Source: Micractinium sp. NFX-FRZ
Lineage: Eukaryota > Chlorophyta > Trebouxiophyceae > Chlorellales > Chlorellaceae
DNA: 64,000 nt
Direction of reading: 5' to 3'
Assembly (NCBI GenBank): GCA_029339195.1
Contig: JAPTJF010000223.1
Span: 32,962-96,961 of the forward strand
Shown here: positions 21,001-32,112 of the stretch, in pieces
How positions within the stretch are numbered: the first letter of the stretch is position 1
Layout: the number at the start of each line of letters is the position of its first letter
The notes under the pieces: generated by a model
What the model was told of the DNA's origin: nothing
Seen by the model: the letters and a program-made list of their open reading frames with translations, nothing else
The model's database searches: none
Program-made: the position numbers and the translations under genes

Positions 21001-23525
21001 GTGGTGGTGGGGGGGGGTGGACGGCGAGTTGGAATCACTTGGGTGGGGTAGGAGGAGGGGGGCCCAGGGGCAGTGAGGCGAGCAGCCTGCACCGCCGGCC
21101 AAACCACGAGTGCTGTAAGCTCCGAGGAGTGTGATTTGGTGGTGCTTGGTAGATTGCTTGATTGCTTGGCACAACTGGTGTGGCACATCCAACCCCGCCC
21201 CACCCCGCCCCGCCTCTATCACGCCCCCACCTGGAACTGGATGAGCGCAATCTTGGCGTTCTCCACCCGCGTGGGGCCGCCGGCGCCCTTGGCTGCAGGG
21301 GCAGGGTCCAGCGACCGCACACGTGGCATTCAGGAGTAGGTCAGCCGCCGGGAGTGCGGAGCCGGCCAGGCATGTGGCAGGCCGCAGGGCAGTGAGCCAG
21401 CGCCGGCAGTTGTAAGCCGGGCAGGCACATGGCGGGGCCGCAGGGCAGTGAAGCAGCGCCCCCGCCAGCGCCAGCCCAGCGCGCACACGAGGTTATGCAC
21501 CTGCAGGCAGTTTGGTGCCCCACCCACCTGCTTTGAGGTCCAGCACCAGCCCATCCACCATCTCGCTGTCGTCGATTGTGGCGCCCGACTTGCACACCAC
21601 CTGCAGGCAGGCACGAGAGGCAGAGCCAGCGGGGGGGGGCACAATCAGGCTGGTCGACGACAATATCTTGCATCCCATGTGACCGGGATGACACAACGGC
21701 ATGACCCGAGCAGCCCCTAACCATACCGGGCGGAACGTGGGCCACCCTCCCCTGGGGATTTATATCCTGCCCACCTTGACGTCCTTCAGGTCCAGCAGGT
21801 CTGGGCGCTCCGGGTCCAGGATTTTGAGCAGGCAGTCCACGGCCATGGGGCTGAGCAGGCTGGAGTTCTGGGAGATGATCTTGGAGGACAGGGAGGTGTT
21901 GGCGGCGCGGATGAGCGCGTCGCGGTCCTCGATGCTGACGGGGATGGCGTACTCGGAGAGGATCTGCGTAGGGATGGGTGGGGGAGGGGGTGTGTGCAGG
22001 GAGCAGGGAAGGACGGGTGGGGAGCTCTCGTTGCGGCATGGGAAAACACGGGAGGCGAAGGTGGATTGAGAGTGCTTGCACGAGTGGGTGTTGGAGGTGT
22101 GAGCAGTCTGAATACACGAGGCACACGCGCTCGCTCCCCGCATGCTGCCGCTCCCCACTCCTTCGCACCCACTCCCGCGGCCTGCACCTCACCCCACACC
22201 CACCCACCTCCACAGCTTTCTCCGCCGCCCGCCCAAAGGCGTCGGAGATGACGGTGGGGTGCACCCCCTTCTCAATCAGCTCCAGCGACTTGCGCAGCAG
22301 CGCGCCGCACATCACGGTCACAGAGGTGGTGCCGTCGCCCGCCACCACGTCCTGCAAGGGGAAAGGGGGGGAGCAGCACAGTAAATAAGGTTTGTCAAAT
22401 CGGGAGACTTATGCGGCAGCGCGCCGCACATCACGGTGACAGAGGGGGCACCGTCACCCGCGAACACGACATGGGGGAGGGAAGGGGTGCGCACAGAAAA
22501 CTTGCCAATATCAAGACACCTGCGCAACATTTTTCCGCTCCCACAACCTGCCCCAACACAGCAGCACCAAGCACTGCGGTGCCCTGTCAGGCAGCACTCG
22601 CCATTGGCACCACCCTCTGTCACCCCGCAAGAATTGGTAAGTGGCAGCGCCCATCTGCAACATTCCGAACCCAGCAAGGCACCACCCAGCACCCTGCAGC
22701 GCTCAACATTCAGCGGCAGCGAGGCAGCGCCCGCCGAGCTAATAGAAGGCAGGCAGCACACACCTTCACCTTTAAGCCCAGCAATACACCACCCAGCGCC
22801 CAGCAAGCGAGTGAATTGTACAAAAGACAGCCTTGTAAGACAGCCTACCCAAAAGACAGCCTACCTCCTCTTGCCCAGCAGGGCACCACCCAGCGCCCAG
22901 CACGCGCTCATCATGAATGGCAGGCAGCACCCACCTGCGACTTGGCCAGGTCCACCAGCATCTTGGCCGCCGGCTGCTCCACCCGCATCTTGTTCAGGAT
23001 GGTGGCTCCGTCGTTGGTGATGATCACCTCGCCGTCCGCCTGGGCCACCTGCAGGGCGGGAGCAGAGACGCGGGCGAGCAGCAGAGGAGCGGGCGGACGG
23101 CGGTTGGCGGCGGGTAGGCGGCGCGGCGTGCAGCGGCTGGCAAGGACGGCCGACCTGCTGCATGGCTGACTGTGGTGCGGCGGCTTTCTGAGAACAAGCG
23201 CGCACACAGGGTGCAGCGCTGCAGACAGCCATAAGCACCCGGGCCATGCCGCGCTGCTGCCGCCGCCGCCGCCAGCCCGCACCATCTTGTCCATTCCGCG
23301 GGGGCCCAGGCTGGTCCTGATGGCGTCGGCCACCGCCTTTGCCGCCTCAATGTTCATCAGCCGCACATCAGAACTCTTGGAGGAGTTCCTGCAGCGGACG
23401 GGGCAGGCAGCGGAGGTGATCATCAGCGGCAGTCGAAGCGCTATAGTGTGGCGGCAGCGATGCATCGAGGCGCGGGGTGCTCACTTGAACGTCTCTCCCT
23501 TGCGGGCAGCGGCAGGTGCCGCCAT
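18057..23525 (-). CDS. CCT4: Cytosolic chaperonin CCT/TRiC subunit delta
   Basis: Fifteen exons in phase (23485-23525, 23283-23388, 22935-23048, 22208-22351, 21775-21963, 21528-21600, 21231-21292, 20914-20988, 20513-20632, 20087-20233, 19592-19744, 19097-19177, 18765-18906, 18409-18473, 18057-18137) give 530 residues, normal for CCT4. Group II chaperonin motifs are all present: [95 protein letters not shown] and the IDDIV-x-TR C-terminus. It folds actin, tubulin and other cytosolic clients as one of eight ring subunits. The delta assignment rests on whole-length resemblance including the C-terminus. Intron 8 uses a GC donor (ctcaag|gcaagg). Copies of exon 4, 9 and 10 edges sit in adjacent introns. 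Confidence 0.95.
19925..20120. repeat. Echoes of CCT4 exon 10 3' end
   Basis: The exon end plus donor (cactcacatccgtctcctcc at 20080-20099 on the plus strand) recurs diverged at about 19995-20015. The neighbouring exon block gggcgcatgtggtccac recurs at about 19938-19955. This suggests two rounds of tandem duplication of the exon 10/intron 10 junction. Confidence 0.75.
20590..20745. repeat. Echo of CCT4 exon 9 5' end
   Basis: The acceptor edge of exon 9 (ttcttcaccatctgcaggat ... gttgcgctcctcctgca) recurs about 100 bp away at 20697-20737 with one change, followed by a (ca)n run. Only the 20513-20632 copy continues into the rest of the exon. Confidence 0.85.
22290..22480. repeat. Echo of CCT4 exon 4 5' end
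   Basis: The block gcgcgccgcacatcacggt with the following GDGTTSV-coding stretch of exon 4 is repeated near 22417-22475 with substitutions that break the chaperonin motif. The copy lies in intron 3. Confidence 0.85.
22550..22910. repeat. Degenerate intronic repeat with caccacccagcgcccagca units
   Basis: Units of roughly this sequence recur near 22679, 22789 and 22880 at about 90-110 bp spacing within CCT4 intron 3. They are separated by variable A-rich segments such as aaaagacagcct, which is itself duplicated. Confidence 0.65.
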
Positions 23526-23873
23526 TGTTGCTCTCTGCACGCCCCGCTCGGTCAAGAAGGAAGCCGCGATCGAGTTGCTGGGCGGCGAATGGGCTCTTCG
23601 GCTGTGTGTGCAGCTGCAGCAGCGCTTAATTGGGCATTGCGATTGCGCTTCGGCGCTCGCAGACGTGCTGCGCCACTGAAATTTCGCGCCACGTGGCACT
23701 TCAATTCTTGGCACGCCTCTTGCTTTATCCCGCAAGCTCCCTATCTTCCGGCGCTTGGTCCCTTGAGCCCAGTGGCTGGCGAGCACCTTTGCGTTGCCCT
23801 CTTGTCAGCCTCTCAAAGAGAAACGGCCTGCGAAGCACAAAGGCCGGGGCTCCTTGAAAAATGGCATAGCGCC
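23526..23873. promoter_or_regulatory. Divergent promoter CCT4 / PI4K-beta with E2F-like and G-box motifs
   Basis: 348 bp lie between the divergent start codons. Near the middle, tttcgcgcc (23682-23690) matches an E2F/DP consensus and runs directly into the palindrome ccacgtgg (23689-23696), a G-box. Both are typical plant and algal cis-elements. Just before the PI4K start, aaaatggcatagcgccatgccattt forms an imperfect palindrome around the ATG. Confidence 0.5.
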
Positions 23874-26800
23874 ATGCCATTTACTCGCAAGTCCGCGGAG
23901 GCGGCCAAGCGGCCGGCCGAGCCAGGGGGGGAGAAGGGCAGCGACCTGCTCATCCGCTTCTTTGAGAGCGAGTGGTTCGACGCTTTCATCGCTTTGACGT
24001 GAGTGGAAGTCGAGGGTGGCGCCAGAGGTTGGCGGGCCTCCCCAGCTGGCTGTCGGCAGCGGCGCAGCGGAGCGTCTGCCGTTGGTGCGCCGCCTGCCAT
24101 GTGGCGGGCGCACGCGGGGATCAAGCACCATGCCTCATGCGTCCTGGTGCCCCTACCCCCGCCCACGCAGCTACCTGTTCAAGAGCACCTCGCCGGGGGT
24201 GCAGGACTACCTGTGCAACCGGCTGTACACGCTGCCCGAGAGCGACGTGGAACGGTACCTGTCGCAGCTCACGCAGCTGTGCATCCAGCGGCCGGGGTCC
24301 CCGCTGGAGCGCGTCCTCGTAGACCTGTGTGCACAGTCGCTGCGCATCGCAGTCAAGGTGTGTGGGCGGTGCCTTGGCCGCTGTCGCTCCACGGGCGCAG
24401 CACCAAATTTGGGGCACCAGCTGCGGTGGTGGGAATGTTCCAACACAGGCCTGGCTAGGTCGTTAGGTCGGCAGGCTAGGTCGGGCGCCTGGCATTGCAG
24501 CCTCTCTGTGCCACAATGCTCCGCCGGCGTGCTGTCAACTGCCACCATGTGCGGGTGTGCACCTGCAGACCTACTGGCTGCTGCTGGCCATCTCCCAAGA
24601 CCTGCCCAAGAATGCACACGTGGCAGGGCTGCGCGACGCATGCGAGCAGGCGGCGCTGCAGGGCCACTGGCAGCTGCCGTTCAAGCAGAGCCGCCTGCCG
24701 GCACCGCTCAGCATCAGCCCCAACAAGCGCCACCACGGCCGCACCCCGCTGCTGCTCAGCCCCAGCACCAGCTTGGTGGCACCCCTTGGCGGGCGCGGGA
24801 GCATGCTGCCGCTGTCCCCAGACGGCGACAGCCGGCCTATGAGCCCGGATGGCCTGGGAGGCGGCCTCTACTCCTCAGTCTTCATGGACACGGGGGTGGA
24901 GGGCCTCATCTACAGCTCGCCGCCGCCAGATGCGCGGGAGGAGGCGCCGCGGGACCTGCGTGCCATCAGGTGCGGCGGGGCGGGTGGCGGCTGCAAGCAT
25001 GGCTGCTGTTGCTGAGACTACTAGAGCCACTGAGTTGCTGCTGCTGCTGCTGCTGCATGGTTGCTGCCGCACTTTCGCTATGGTCAGAGGCGGAGCACAG
25101 TGCAGTAGCTGTTGCAGGCTAGCAAGCGGCTGCCCCCCACACACCCTGCCCTGCTGAAGCCTCTTGCGTGTGCTCGTCTTACCGCCTGCAGGCAGCAGCT
25201 CGTGAGCTCACCGCGCGCCTCTCAGGGCTCCCTGCTTGAGGGCCCCGGCCACCCGCTGCTGCCGCTGCGGGTGGATGCCCAGCGCGTGAGCAGCCTGCAG
25301 GAGGAGCTGGGTGCTGGGGAGGGCGTGTCAGCTCTGCTGCTGCGCAGCGCCACAGCAGGCGAGGGCGGCGGCCCCGGCGTGGTGCAGCAGACAGAGAACG
25401 GGGCGCCTGCAGGGCCGCAGAGCAATGGCGGGCCCAGCGTGGAAATGTCGCCATCTGCGTCGCTGCTGCTCAGCCCGCCCAACAGCCCACGGCGGCGGCA
25501 GACCACATTTGGGGCGACGCTGGACTTTGTGGAGACGCTCTGCCAGGCCTCCTCCAGCCTCACCGCCTTCCAACGTGAGGCGGGGGTGGGTGCGTGCTGC
25601 TGAGTGTTCGCAACTGTTGGTGGTATGTGATGCTGCTGTGCCCTTGATGCTGCTCTGCTCTGCTGTCTTCTGCTGTGCGCTGCCCTGCGCTCACCTCCAC
25701 GCCTGTCACTTGTCCTTCCTTTCCATGCAGCGGAGGACCGGGAGTGGGCCCTGCGCCGGGCGCTGCAGCAGATCAATGTTGAGATTGAGAAGGCCAGCCA
25801 GAATGGGGTGGCCATCTGGTTCCCCATGGGAGACAGCAACCTGCGGGTGGTGCGCCTGGCGCCACGGGAGAGCCGGCTGCTCAACAGCAGGTGGGGAGGC
25901 AGGGCAGGGCACAGCTATGTGGTGCGCAGGGTGCATGTTGCGCGGCTGGCTGATGTGAGAGGGACGCTGCCTTCAGCAGAACCTGTGCTGTGTGCTGCCT
26001 CTGGCATGCGGCAGCTGCTTTGTGCGACGCTCTGCTCATGACGCCCGTCTCCCGCCTACCGGTGGTGCAGGGAGAAGGCGCCTTTCACGCTGTGTGTGGA
26101 GGTGCTGGATGAGGCGGAGGCGCTGGCAGCTGCAGACGCGCGCGCAGCGGCCAAGGCAGCAGCAGCGGTAGCGCCTGTGCACTCAAAGCCTGATGGCGGG
26201 CGCGCCTCGTGTGCTGACTCTGCCAAGTCGCTGCTGGTGGCGCAGCCGCCGGCTGCAGAGGACAACGGGGCGGCGGCCGCTGCGGCGGAGGCAGCAGCTC
26301 ATGGCATTCGCTTCCTGGCCAACCACCACCGCACCGTGTCCATGGACACGATGTCCATGGTGTCCAACAGTAGCGGCAGCACAGAGGCGGCGGCGCTAGC
26401 GGCGGTGCAGGGCAGCAGCGCGGTGACAGGGGACGCTGTGGGGGCGGCGCTGCCCTCGCCGCGGCTTGCCTCCTCAGACGGCGGCGGCAGCATCACGCCC
26501 AGGAGCAGCCCGCACGGCAGCGAGCGCAGCGGCATGCTGGTGTCGGAGCCCTCGTTTGCGGGCATGCTGCACCACGACGCTTCGCCGCCCGGTGGCGCTG
26601 CTGCCAACGGCTTGGCCAGCCCGCTGCCGCGCCCTCGGAGGCTGACAGATGATCTGGATGCTGTGTCAGATGTGCCCAGCATCAGCGAGGGCGGCAGCAG
26701 CATGGTGAGCAGCCCGCTGACGGCGGCAGAGGGCAGTGACTCCCCACTGGGGCTGTCTGCCTTGTCTAGCCCCACGAGCGTGAGCTTTGACCAGCAGCAG

Positions 26801-29800
26801 CAGCAGCAGCAGCAGCATCCAGAGCAGCCGCACCAGCATCAGCAGGCTGTGTCAGCAGACAAGCAGCTACAGCAGCAGCTGTCGGCGCTGCACCTGCCGG
26901 CACAGACGCGCGGAAAGCTGCCGGGCGCCGGCACCTGGATTGGCGGCAGCACGTCGCCAGTGGCAGCCTCCGCTGCGGCACGGCTGCAGCAGCAGGAGCA
27001 GAGCAGCAGCAGTGGCAGGCACCACACTGTGAGCAGCGGCTTGGAGACAGCCTTGGCTGGGCTGCGGGGAGAGGCCCCACTGGTGTCTGTGCGACTAGAG
27101 GTGCTGAATGACCGCCCCCTGAGCTCTGCTCGCAGCACTGGCAGCAGCCAGGCAGAGCAGCAGCAGCAGCAGCATGTGCGCGCCTCCGAAGGCAGCACTA
27201 GCAGCAGCAGCAGCAGCACCACCGCCGCCGCTGCGGCGATGGCGGCTGCCGAGCGGAGGCGTGCTAGCATAGACGCCGCACGCCGCGTGCAGCACCAGTG
27301 CGACAGCAGCAGCTGGACGTGCAAGTTGGGGCTGTGCAAGCTGTGCAACGCCAAGCTGGCAACCATGGGCGATGATGGCGACGAGCCGTATGTGCGCCTG
27401 CACTTCACCGTGCAGGGCGGCGTGGGTGAGTGCCCCGCCCCTGGCGCGCCCAACTGCCCTGGGACGTGCGTTTGCTGCAGCAGCTTTGCAACAGCATGCA
27501 ATGGAGCACTGCTTTGCTGTGCTCATCCTCTCTGCCGCTGCTCAGTTGTGTACTCTGCCCTCCTGCCTGCCTCGCTACGCCTGCAGACCTGACGGTGCGC
27601 AAGCCTTCAGCACGGCACCAGCGCATGCCTTCTGATGAGGCGATCCTCAAGGTCGCCAAGCAGCACAAACTGCCAGCCCCAGAGCTGACTTCACCGCTGG
27701 CCGCTCCCCAGCAGCAGCAGGCGTTTGCAGGGCAGCTGAGCCGGCAGCGGCGGCAGCAGCAGCAGCAGCAGGGTGCAGCAGGGCCGGCAGCGGCCGTCGC
27801 AGCAGGCAGCGGCGCAGCGCAGGCATGCATGCCAGTGTTTCTGCCTGCAGCCAACGGCAGCGCCAGCGGTAGCCCTGCAGCAGCGGCCCTGACGCGTGGC
27901 GACAGGGAGGCTGAGCGGCAGGCATCCGCAGCTGCGGGGCCGGCGAGCGCCGAGGCACTGCAGCAGCAGCAGGCAGCAGAGGCGGTGTATGGCGAGCGCT
28001 GGCACGACCGCAAGGCGCGGGTCCAGCTGGCGTCGCCGCATGGCAGGTGAGACCTTGTACATATATCTTTCCCGCTGCTGCTGTACGTGCCGCTAGGTGC
28101 ACCTTGTGCGCAATTTGCCCTGCATGCGACCACTCTTGCTGGCCTGTGCTGCCTGGGCGCGTCCATGCCTGCAGCTGTGCGATGCACGCCAGCAGCCTGC
28201 CCCTGCCCACCCTTTGCCCCTCTGTCTGATAAGCATGCCCCCTACATGTTTGTTCCTTCCCTGCGTGGTCTGTCCCGCAGGCGGCCAGGGTGGGACCTGC
28301 GGTCTGTGATTGTGAAGACGGGGGACGACTGCCGGCAGGAGCTGCTGGCCATGCAGCTCATCCGCGCCTTCCACGAAATATTTGCCGAGGCGCAGCTGCC
28401 GCTCTGGCTGCGGCCTTTCGAGGTGAGCCGAGGAGCAGGGTGATGTGATTGTGATTGGGTGTGTATCCATGGGTGAGATGAGGAGGTTCTTAGGAAGGGC
28501 CTGCTGCACAGGCAGCGGCAGAAGCTCTCGCTGGCAGCTGGCCTCGCTGGGGCTGCACGCTGAGCTGTCAATCATCCTTGGTTGTGCGCCGCCCACCCGT
28601 GCCGCAGGTGCTGCCCACTAGCAACCGCACAGCGTTGATAGAGATGGTGCCCAATGCGCCCTCCATCCACGCCGTCAAGTCCAAGTGCCCGCCCGGCATG
28701 AGGTAGGCAGCGCTGGCGGGCAGGGCGCTCACACTCTTGCGTGCTTGCATGCCTGGAGGGCTGGGAGCGATCACACACCATGTGGCTTCTTCTGTTCGAG
28801 GTGTTTACGGCCTTCAATTTTGTGTACTGCACTGTGCTGACCCTCCTGCTGTGCTCCCACGCCTGCCCCCTGCCGTTACTGCCTGCAGCCTGCGGGAGCA
28901 CCTGGCGGCGCGGTGCGGCGGCGCCGGCACGCCCGCCTTCATGCGCGCACAGCGCTGCTTCGCCGAGTCGCTGGCTGCCTACTCCCTGGTCTGCTACCTG
29001 CTGCAGATCAAGGACAGGTGCGCTGCTTCCTCCCCCCTGACAGCCTGTGTTGCAAACCCTGTTGCTTGCCTGCTGTCGCTGCTGTGCTGCTGTCGGGCAT
29101 TGTCCGTGGTAGGGGGCGGGCGGCTGGTAGGGGTAAGAAGCTGAGTGTAGGGAGAGAAGCTGAGTGTAGGGGAGAGAAGCTGGGTGGGACTGCTTGCCTG
29201 CCTGCCTGCACCCTTGCCTGTGTGCTTACCTGCACTCCTGCCCCTCCCTCTCCCTCCTGTGCCTCCCCCCCTTCTTCCCAACCCCCAGGCACAACGGCAA
29301 CATCCTGCTGGACGACGAGGGGCACCTCATACACATCGACTTTGGCTTCATGCTCAGGTGGGGTTGCACCCCATGGGCGCGTGGGTGAAGCAAGTGCAAG
29401 CACAGGGCAGGAAGGGAGCGTGAGGAGGGCGGCCCAGCCACCCAGCCAGGGAGCGTCTCAGGGGCCTGCAAGCGCTGCCGCTGACAGCTGCTGACCCCGT
29501 GCCTCGCCCGCTCCCCTGCCTGCAGCAACTCCCCCGGCGGCGTCAACTTTGAGGCCGCCCCCTTCAAGCTGACGCGCGAGCTGCTGGAGGTGCTGGACTC
29601 GGACAGCGAGGGGAAGGCGTCGGAGCTGTTTGACTACTTCAAGGTGGGCCCACAGGGTTTGCCTGGTTCCGTTCTCGTTGCCGCTGTTGTTCTTGTTGCT
29701 GATGCTGGACTTGGACAGCGAGGGGAGGGCGTCGGAGCTCTTCGACTACTTCAAGGTGGGGGCACGGCACATGCTGCTTGCCTGGTTGGGTTCACATTGC

Positions 29801-31220
29801 CGCTGCTATGGCTGTTGCTGCTGTTCGACTACTTCAAGGTCAGTGCACGGGGGGGTGGTCTGCCTGCCTTGCCTTGCTGGCTGTTGCTGTTGTTCGACTA
29901 CTTCAAGGTGGGGGCATGCTGGTTCAGCCTTGTTGGGCTCACATGTTGCTGTTGCTGTTGTTAAATGCTGGACTCGGACAGCGAGGGGAGGGCCTCGGAG
30001 CTGTTCGACTACTTCAAGGTGGGGGCACGGCACATGCTGCTTGCCTGGTTGGGTTCACATTGCCGCTGCTATGGCTGTTGCTGCTGTTCGACTACTTCAA
30101 GGTGGGCGCACGGGGGGTGGTCTGCCTGCCTTCTGGCTGCTGCTGCTGCTGTTGACTAGTTTATGGTGGGTGCACGCTGGGTGGCCGTGTTGGGCTCACG
30201 TTGCTGCTGCTGCTGCTGCTGGACTCGGACAGCAAGGGGAGGGCGCCAGAGCTGTTCAAGGTCGGGCGCACGGCACACGCTGCTTGCCTGGTTTGGTTCT
30301 CATGGCTGCTGCTATGGCTGCTGATGCTGCTGATGCTGCTCCTGCCTGCTGGTGTTGTTGTTGTCCGTGTTCTTTGGGCATCTTGTAGGAAGAAGTGAGC
30401 TGATTCCGCAAGGTGGCCTCTGTGCACACCAGGGTCCCATCTGGGGCTTCCTGGCGCTGCACCCACTGCTTGGTTTCAACCACAGCTGTTTCTTCAACCA
30501 CCTCGCCCCACCCTTCCCCCCTGCAGGTGCTCATGATCCAGGGCTTCCTGGCGCTGCGCAAGCACGCAGACCGCATCCTGCTGCTGACGGAGATGATGCA
30601 GAGTGAGGCTGCCGACCTGGCCGCAGCTGAGCCGGCGGACTGCATGTTGCGAGTGTGCAGCGCCGTGCTCTATTTTGTGTGGCTGCAGGGGGTCATCAGC
30701 AGGCATCTGGCCTGGTCATACCATGTGTGCATGTGCCTCGTGTGTGCTCGGGTCTCATGGTGTGCACAGCCGGTGGTCTTGGTTCTCCTCACCTTGTTCT
30801 CGTCCCCACCCGCCGCCCCCACCTGCAGACAGCGGCTGCCCCTGCTTCAAGAGCCGCGTGTCGGCGGTGCAGGGCCTGAGGAAGCGCTTCCAGCTGGCGC
30901 TGCCCGACCCGCAGGTGGGGTGCGAGGGCGTGCGCCGGCATCTGTGGGGGTTTGTGGCGCCGAGCTGAACTCCACAGCAGCTGGTGCACAGACTGATGTT
31001 TGCCTGTCTGGTACACGGCGAACTGAAGGGCAGGGGCTTGAAGGGAAACACGCCCGGACCTGTCACAAGAGTGTGACCCGTGCCTCCCCCCTGCGTCTTC
31101 CTGCCCACTGTCCCCCCGCAGGTGGTGGAGCTGGTGCTGTCCCTGATCAGTGAGAGCCTGGACAACTGGAGGACGCGGCAGTACGACTTCTACCAGCGCG
31201 TGCTCAACAACATCCTCTAG
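23874..31220 (+). CDS. PI4KB: Phosphatidylinositol 4-kinase, type III beta
   Basis: Fifteen exons in phase (23874-23998, 24171-24357, 24569-24969, 25192-25574, 25731-25890, 26071-27425, 27587-28046, 28281-28422, 28608-28702, 28889-29017, 29289-29357, 29526-29643, 30527-30602, 30829-30914, 31122-31220) give 1,294 residues. Residues 1-150 form the helical domain ([24 protein letters not shown]). Residues 420-1020 are a long low-complexity insert rich in Ser, Ala and Gln with a (Q)n run and a small Cys cluster ([14 protein letters not shown]). The kinase follows: [43 protein letters not shown] and, near the end, [15 protein letters not shown]. It makes PI4P, in relatives at Golgi and secretory membranes. 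The insert makes it longer than animal PI4KB. Intron 12 is full of exon 12 echoes. Confidence 0.93.
29590..30265 (+). repeat. Multiple echoes of PI4K-beta exon 12 3' end
   Basis: The real exon end (codes SELFDYFK, donor at 29644) is followed in intron 12 by six further copies of its end. Long copies (LDSDSEG...DYFK plus gtgggg donor) lie near 29700-29757 and 29965-30019, and a decayed one near 30217-30262. Short copies of ttcgactacttcaaggt lie near 29824, 29894 and 30087. Copies 29700-29840 and 29965-30105 form a larger duplicated unit of about 264 bp, including the segment read as HMLLAWLG. None has an acceptor of its own. Confidence 0.9.
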
Positions 31221-32112
31221 GACTGGCGGGCAACCACTTCCTGGCTGAAGTGGGTGGACCCCTGGCATGTCCCTCACCTGTGCCAGGGCGCCCAGCAGTG
31301 GCAATTCAGAAACAGCGGGGCTCTAGAACCCTAGAATCCAGCCGAGCAGTGCAATTGAGAGCTAGCGATGTCAGAGAACAACCGACAGAGGAGGACGGTC
31401 CCACAACAGATGGCTTGGCCCCCGACGGCACAGCCCCTGTACTCCAATTCCGCCGTACCTCCTCCCACCCCTCGAGTGTCGAACTGTGTTTTCATTCAAA
31501 CCCAACGTATGCATACTCTTCCCTAGCCCACCCACCCAGAGCTGACCTGCCTCAGAAACGTTGCGCTGACCCCCCGCTTTCCCACCCCCGCCCGGCTGTG
31601 CGCACCTCTTTTCCGCGCGCCCAAGTTGCCCCTGAAATGCGTGCATTGTGTGATCATCGCGTGGCCACGTGCTGCCCCTGTGACACTGGCCTGATCATCA
31701 GTCTGAACAAAAGTCGACCACAGCAGCGTGCCGCCTAGGCACTCAGCTACTTCGAGTGCTGGCACCAGGCAACCTTGCACAACGTGGGGTGTAGCGTAAG
31801 CTTACAGGTTGAGCTGGGTAGAGTCACCCGTTGGTGCTGCAGGTTGGCTGGAGAGTCGATCAATCAGCACAGGCACTTGGGGCAGTGCAGAGTGGCAGCC
31901 ATGAAATGTAAGACAGGGGACTGGAGAATGCGGGCATAGTACAGGGGTAGGGTAGTACAGTAGTGTAGAGGACAGGGGGTGGGGCCATCAAAGTGGAGGA
32001 GCAAGCACATAAAAGCAGTGATAAGTGGAGGGGTTGTCTCACAGGCGTGAAAGAGAAGAACTAGGTAAAATCTGCCGCACCCTTGGCAGCAGCAGCACCA
32101 TGGGCGCTGGCA
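31221..32112. other. Convergent 3' region of PI4K-beta and TPM protein
   Basis: 892 bp without a supported gene. TGTAA occurs at about 31907-31911 on the plus strand, and its reverse complement at 31802-31806. If both are used, the two transcripts overlap antisense by about 100 bp. Short ORFs here show no domain or splice logic. Confidence 0.5.

Noticed and set aside
22550..22910. CRISPR-like array in CCT4 intron 3
   Set aside because: Repeat units are degenerate and unequal, spacers are not unique sequences of constant length, and the locus is a eukaryotic intron.
24016..25122. Long plus-strand ORF of 368 codons overlapping PI4K-beta exons 2-3
   Set aside because: It is in a different frame from the helical-domain exons, runs through clear introns and reads as GC-driven low complexity.
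29700..30262. Repeated SELFDYFK segments as extra PI4K-beta exons
   Set aside because: None has an acceptor in phase, and adding any would insert duplicate sequence between FDYFK and VLMIQGF, which are adjacent in the kinase family.
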